NCBI RefSeq assembly: GCF_020164435.1
Contig: NZ_JAIUDQ010000003.1
Location: 1 to 64,000, forward strand
DNA: 64,000 nt
Direction: 5' to 3'
Source: Phyllobacterium lublinensis
Lineage (GTDB): Bacteria; Pseudomonadota; Alphaproteobacteria; Rhizobiales; Rhizobiaceae
A program made the position numbers and the translations under genes. Positions within the stretch are counted from its first letter, which is position 1. Each line of letters starts with the position of its first letter. Positions 63,714 to 64,000 of the stretch are shown one piece after another. The notes beneath the pieces were generated by a model, which worked only from the letters and a program-made list of their open reading frames with translations, had not been told where the DNA came from and ran no database searches.

Positions 63714-64000
63714 ATGGCCACGCATGAAGCGCGAACCCTTGAGATTTCCATCAGGCGCAATTGGCATGATGTCTACGATTACGCGAGCGTTCCGGAAAAT
63801 TTGCCGACTTGGGCATCCGGTCTGACATCCGGCCTGCAGAAATCCGGAAATGAATGGCTGGCAGATGGTCCGGCTGGCAAGCTCAGGCTGCGCTTTGCCC
63901 CGATCAACGAATTTGGTGTGCTCGACCATTGGGTCACCACTGAAACCGGTGAGGACGTCTATATTCCGCTGCGGGTGGTCGCGAACGGCGAGAACTGCGA
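63714..64000 (+). CDS. SRPBCC-superfamily (polyketide cyclase-like) protein, 5' part only
   Basis: The first 95 residues of a gene that runs past the window end. The opening (LEISIRRNWHDVYDYASVPENLPTWASGL) is typical of START-like/SRPBCC hydrophobic-pocket proteins. ATG 63714 follows GGGAGGAG. The 285-base gap to fumC holds no recognised feature. The ligand is unknown and the C-terminus cannot be seen. Confidence 0.75.
   Translation, partial: MATHEARTLEISIRRNWHDVYDYASVPENLPTWASGLTSGLQKSGNEWLADGPAGKLRLRFAPINEFGVLDHWVTTETGEDVYIPLRVVANGENC

Overview
The window looks like a chromosomal segment of an alphaproteobacterium of the order Hyphomicrobiales (Rhizobiales), probably close to Phyllobacteriaceae/Brucellaceae. 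The signs are a PdhS/CbrA-type cell-cycle kinase preceded by a full CtrA box, a phasin, a tRNA-His that starts at G1 and has A73, UPF0314/DUF2585 and DUF3422 proteins, short HisG with HisZ, a LsrB/VtlR-like LysR regulator next to a DUF1127 gene, and small palindromic repeats of types common in rhizobia and brucellae. Genus is an inference; no rRNA is present.

Layout. 1-3.7 kb: the 3' end of a TPR regulator/cyclase-type gene, a GFA-family protein, a short-chain dehydrogenase and a long KAS III. 3.7-6.6 kb: a putrescine catabolism pair (puuB-like, puuA-like). 7.0-10.4 kb: isocitrate lyase with a small downstream gene and a divergent ScfR/RamB-like regulator. 10.5-16.1 kb: an accessory locus, AT-rich in its first part, made of an internally duplicated membrane protein and a 1320-residue repeat protein with a permuted papain-like N-terminus and calcium-binding-type C-terminus. 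It resembles an immunity/effector pair and is the best candidate for something undescribed. 16.2-21.5 kb: a DMT exporter and a complete putrescine ABC transporter (potFGHI-like). 21.8-27.1 kb: an AsmA-family protein and the PdhS/CbrA-like kinase. 27.4-30.6 kb: phasin, tRNA-His, a small exported protein and peptidase T. 30.8 kb: a candidate ~90-nt small RNA. 31.2-34.4 kb: a TctDE-like two-component system with an orphan binding protein whose first residues are encoded by a repeat element.

34.6-49.9 kb is mostly housekeeping and small regulators: xseA, UPF0314, LysR/DUF1127, a DUF937 protein with internal repeats, purC-like, an SDR, gshA, rsmE, Lrp/DMT, a class I glutamine amidotransferase, a metallophosphoesterase, a GntR regulator with a palindromic operator, and DUF3422. 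49.9-55.0 kb: a LysR gene divergent from the glycolate oxidase operon glcDEF. 55.1-64 kb: an L,D-transpeptidase, tag, the hisS-hisZ-hisG operon, an exported msrB-msrA pair behind an apparent GTAACC-N16-CGTA ECF promoter, DoxX, fumC, and the start of an SRPBCC-like gene.

Themes: putrescine uptake and breakdown occur together (potFGHI, puuA, puuB); C2 metabolism appears twice (glyoxylate shunt aceA, glycolate oxidase glcDEF); and histidine decoding has both partners here (tRNA-His lacking G-1, and HisRS). All functions are assigned by reading motifs in the translated sequence; no database search was run.
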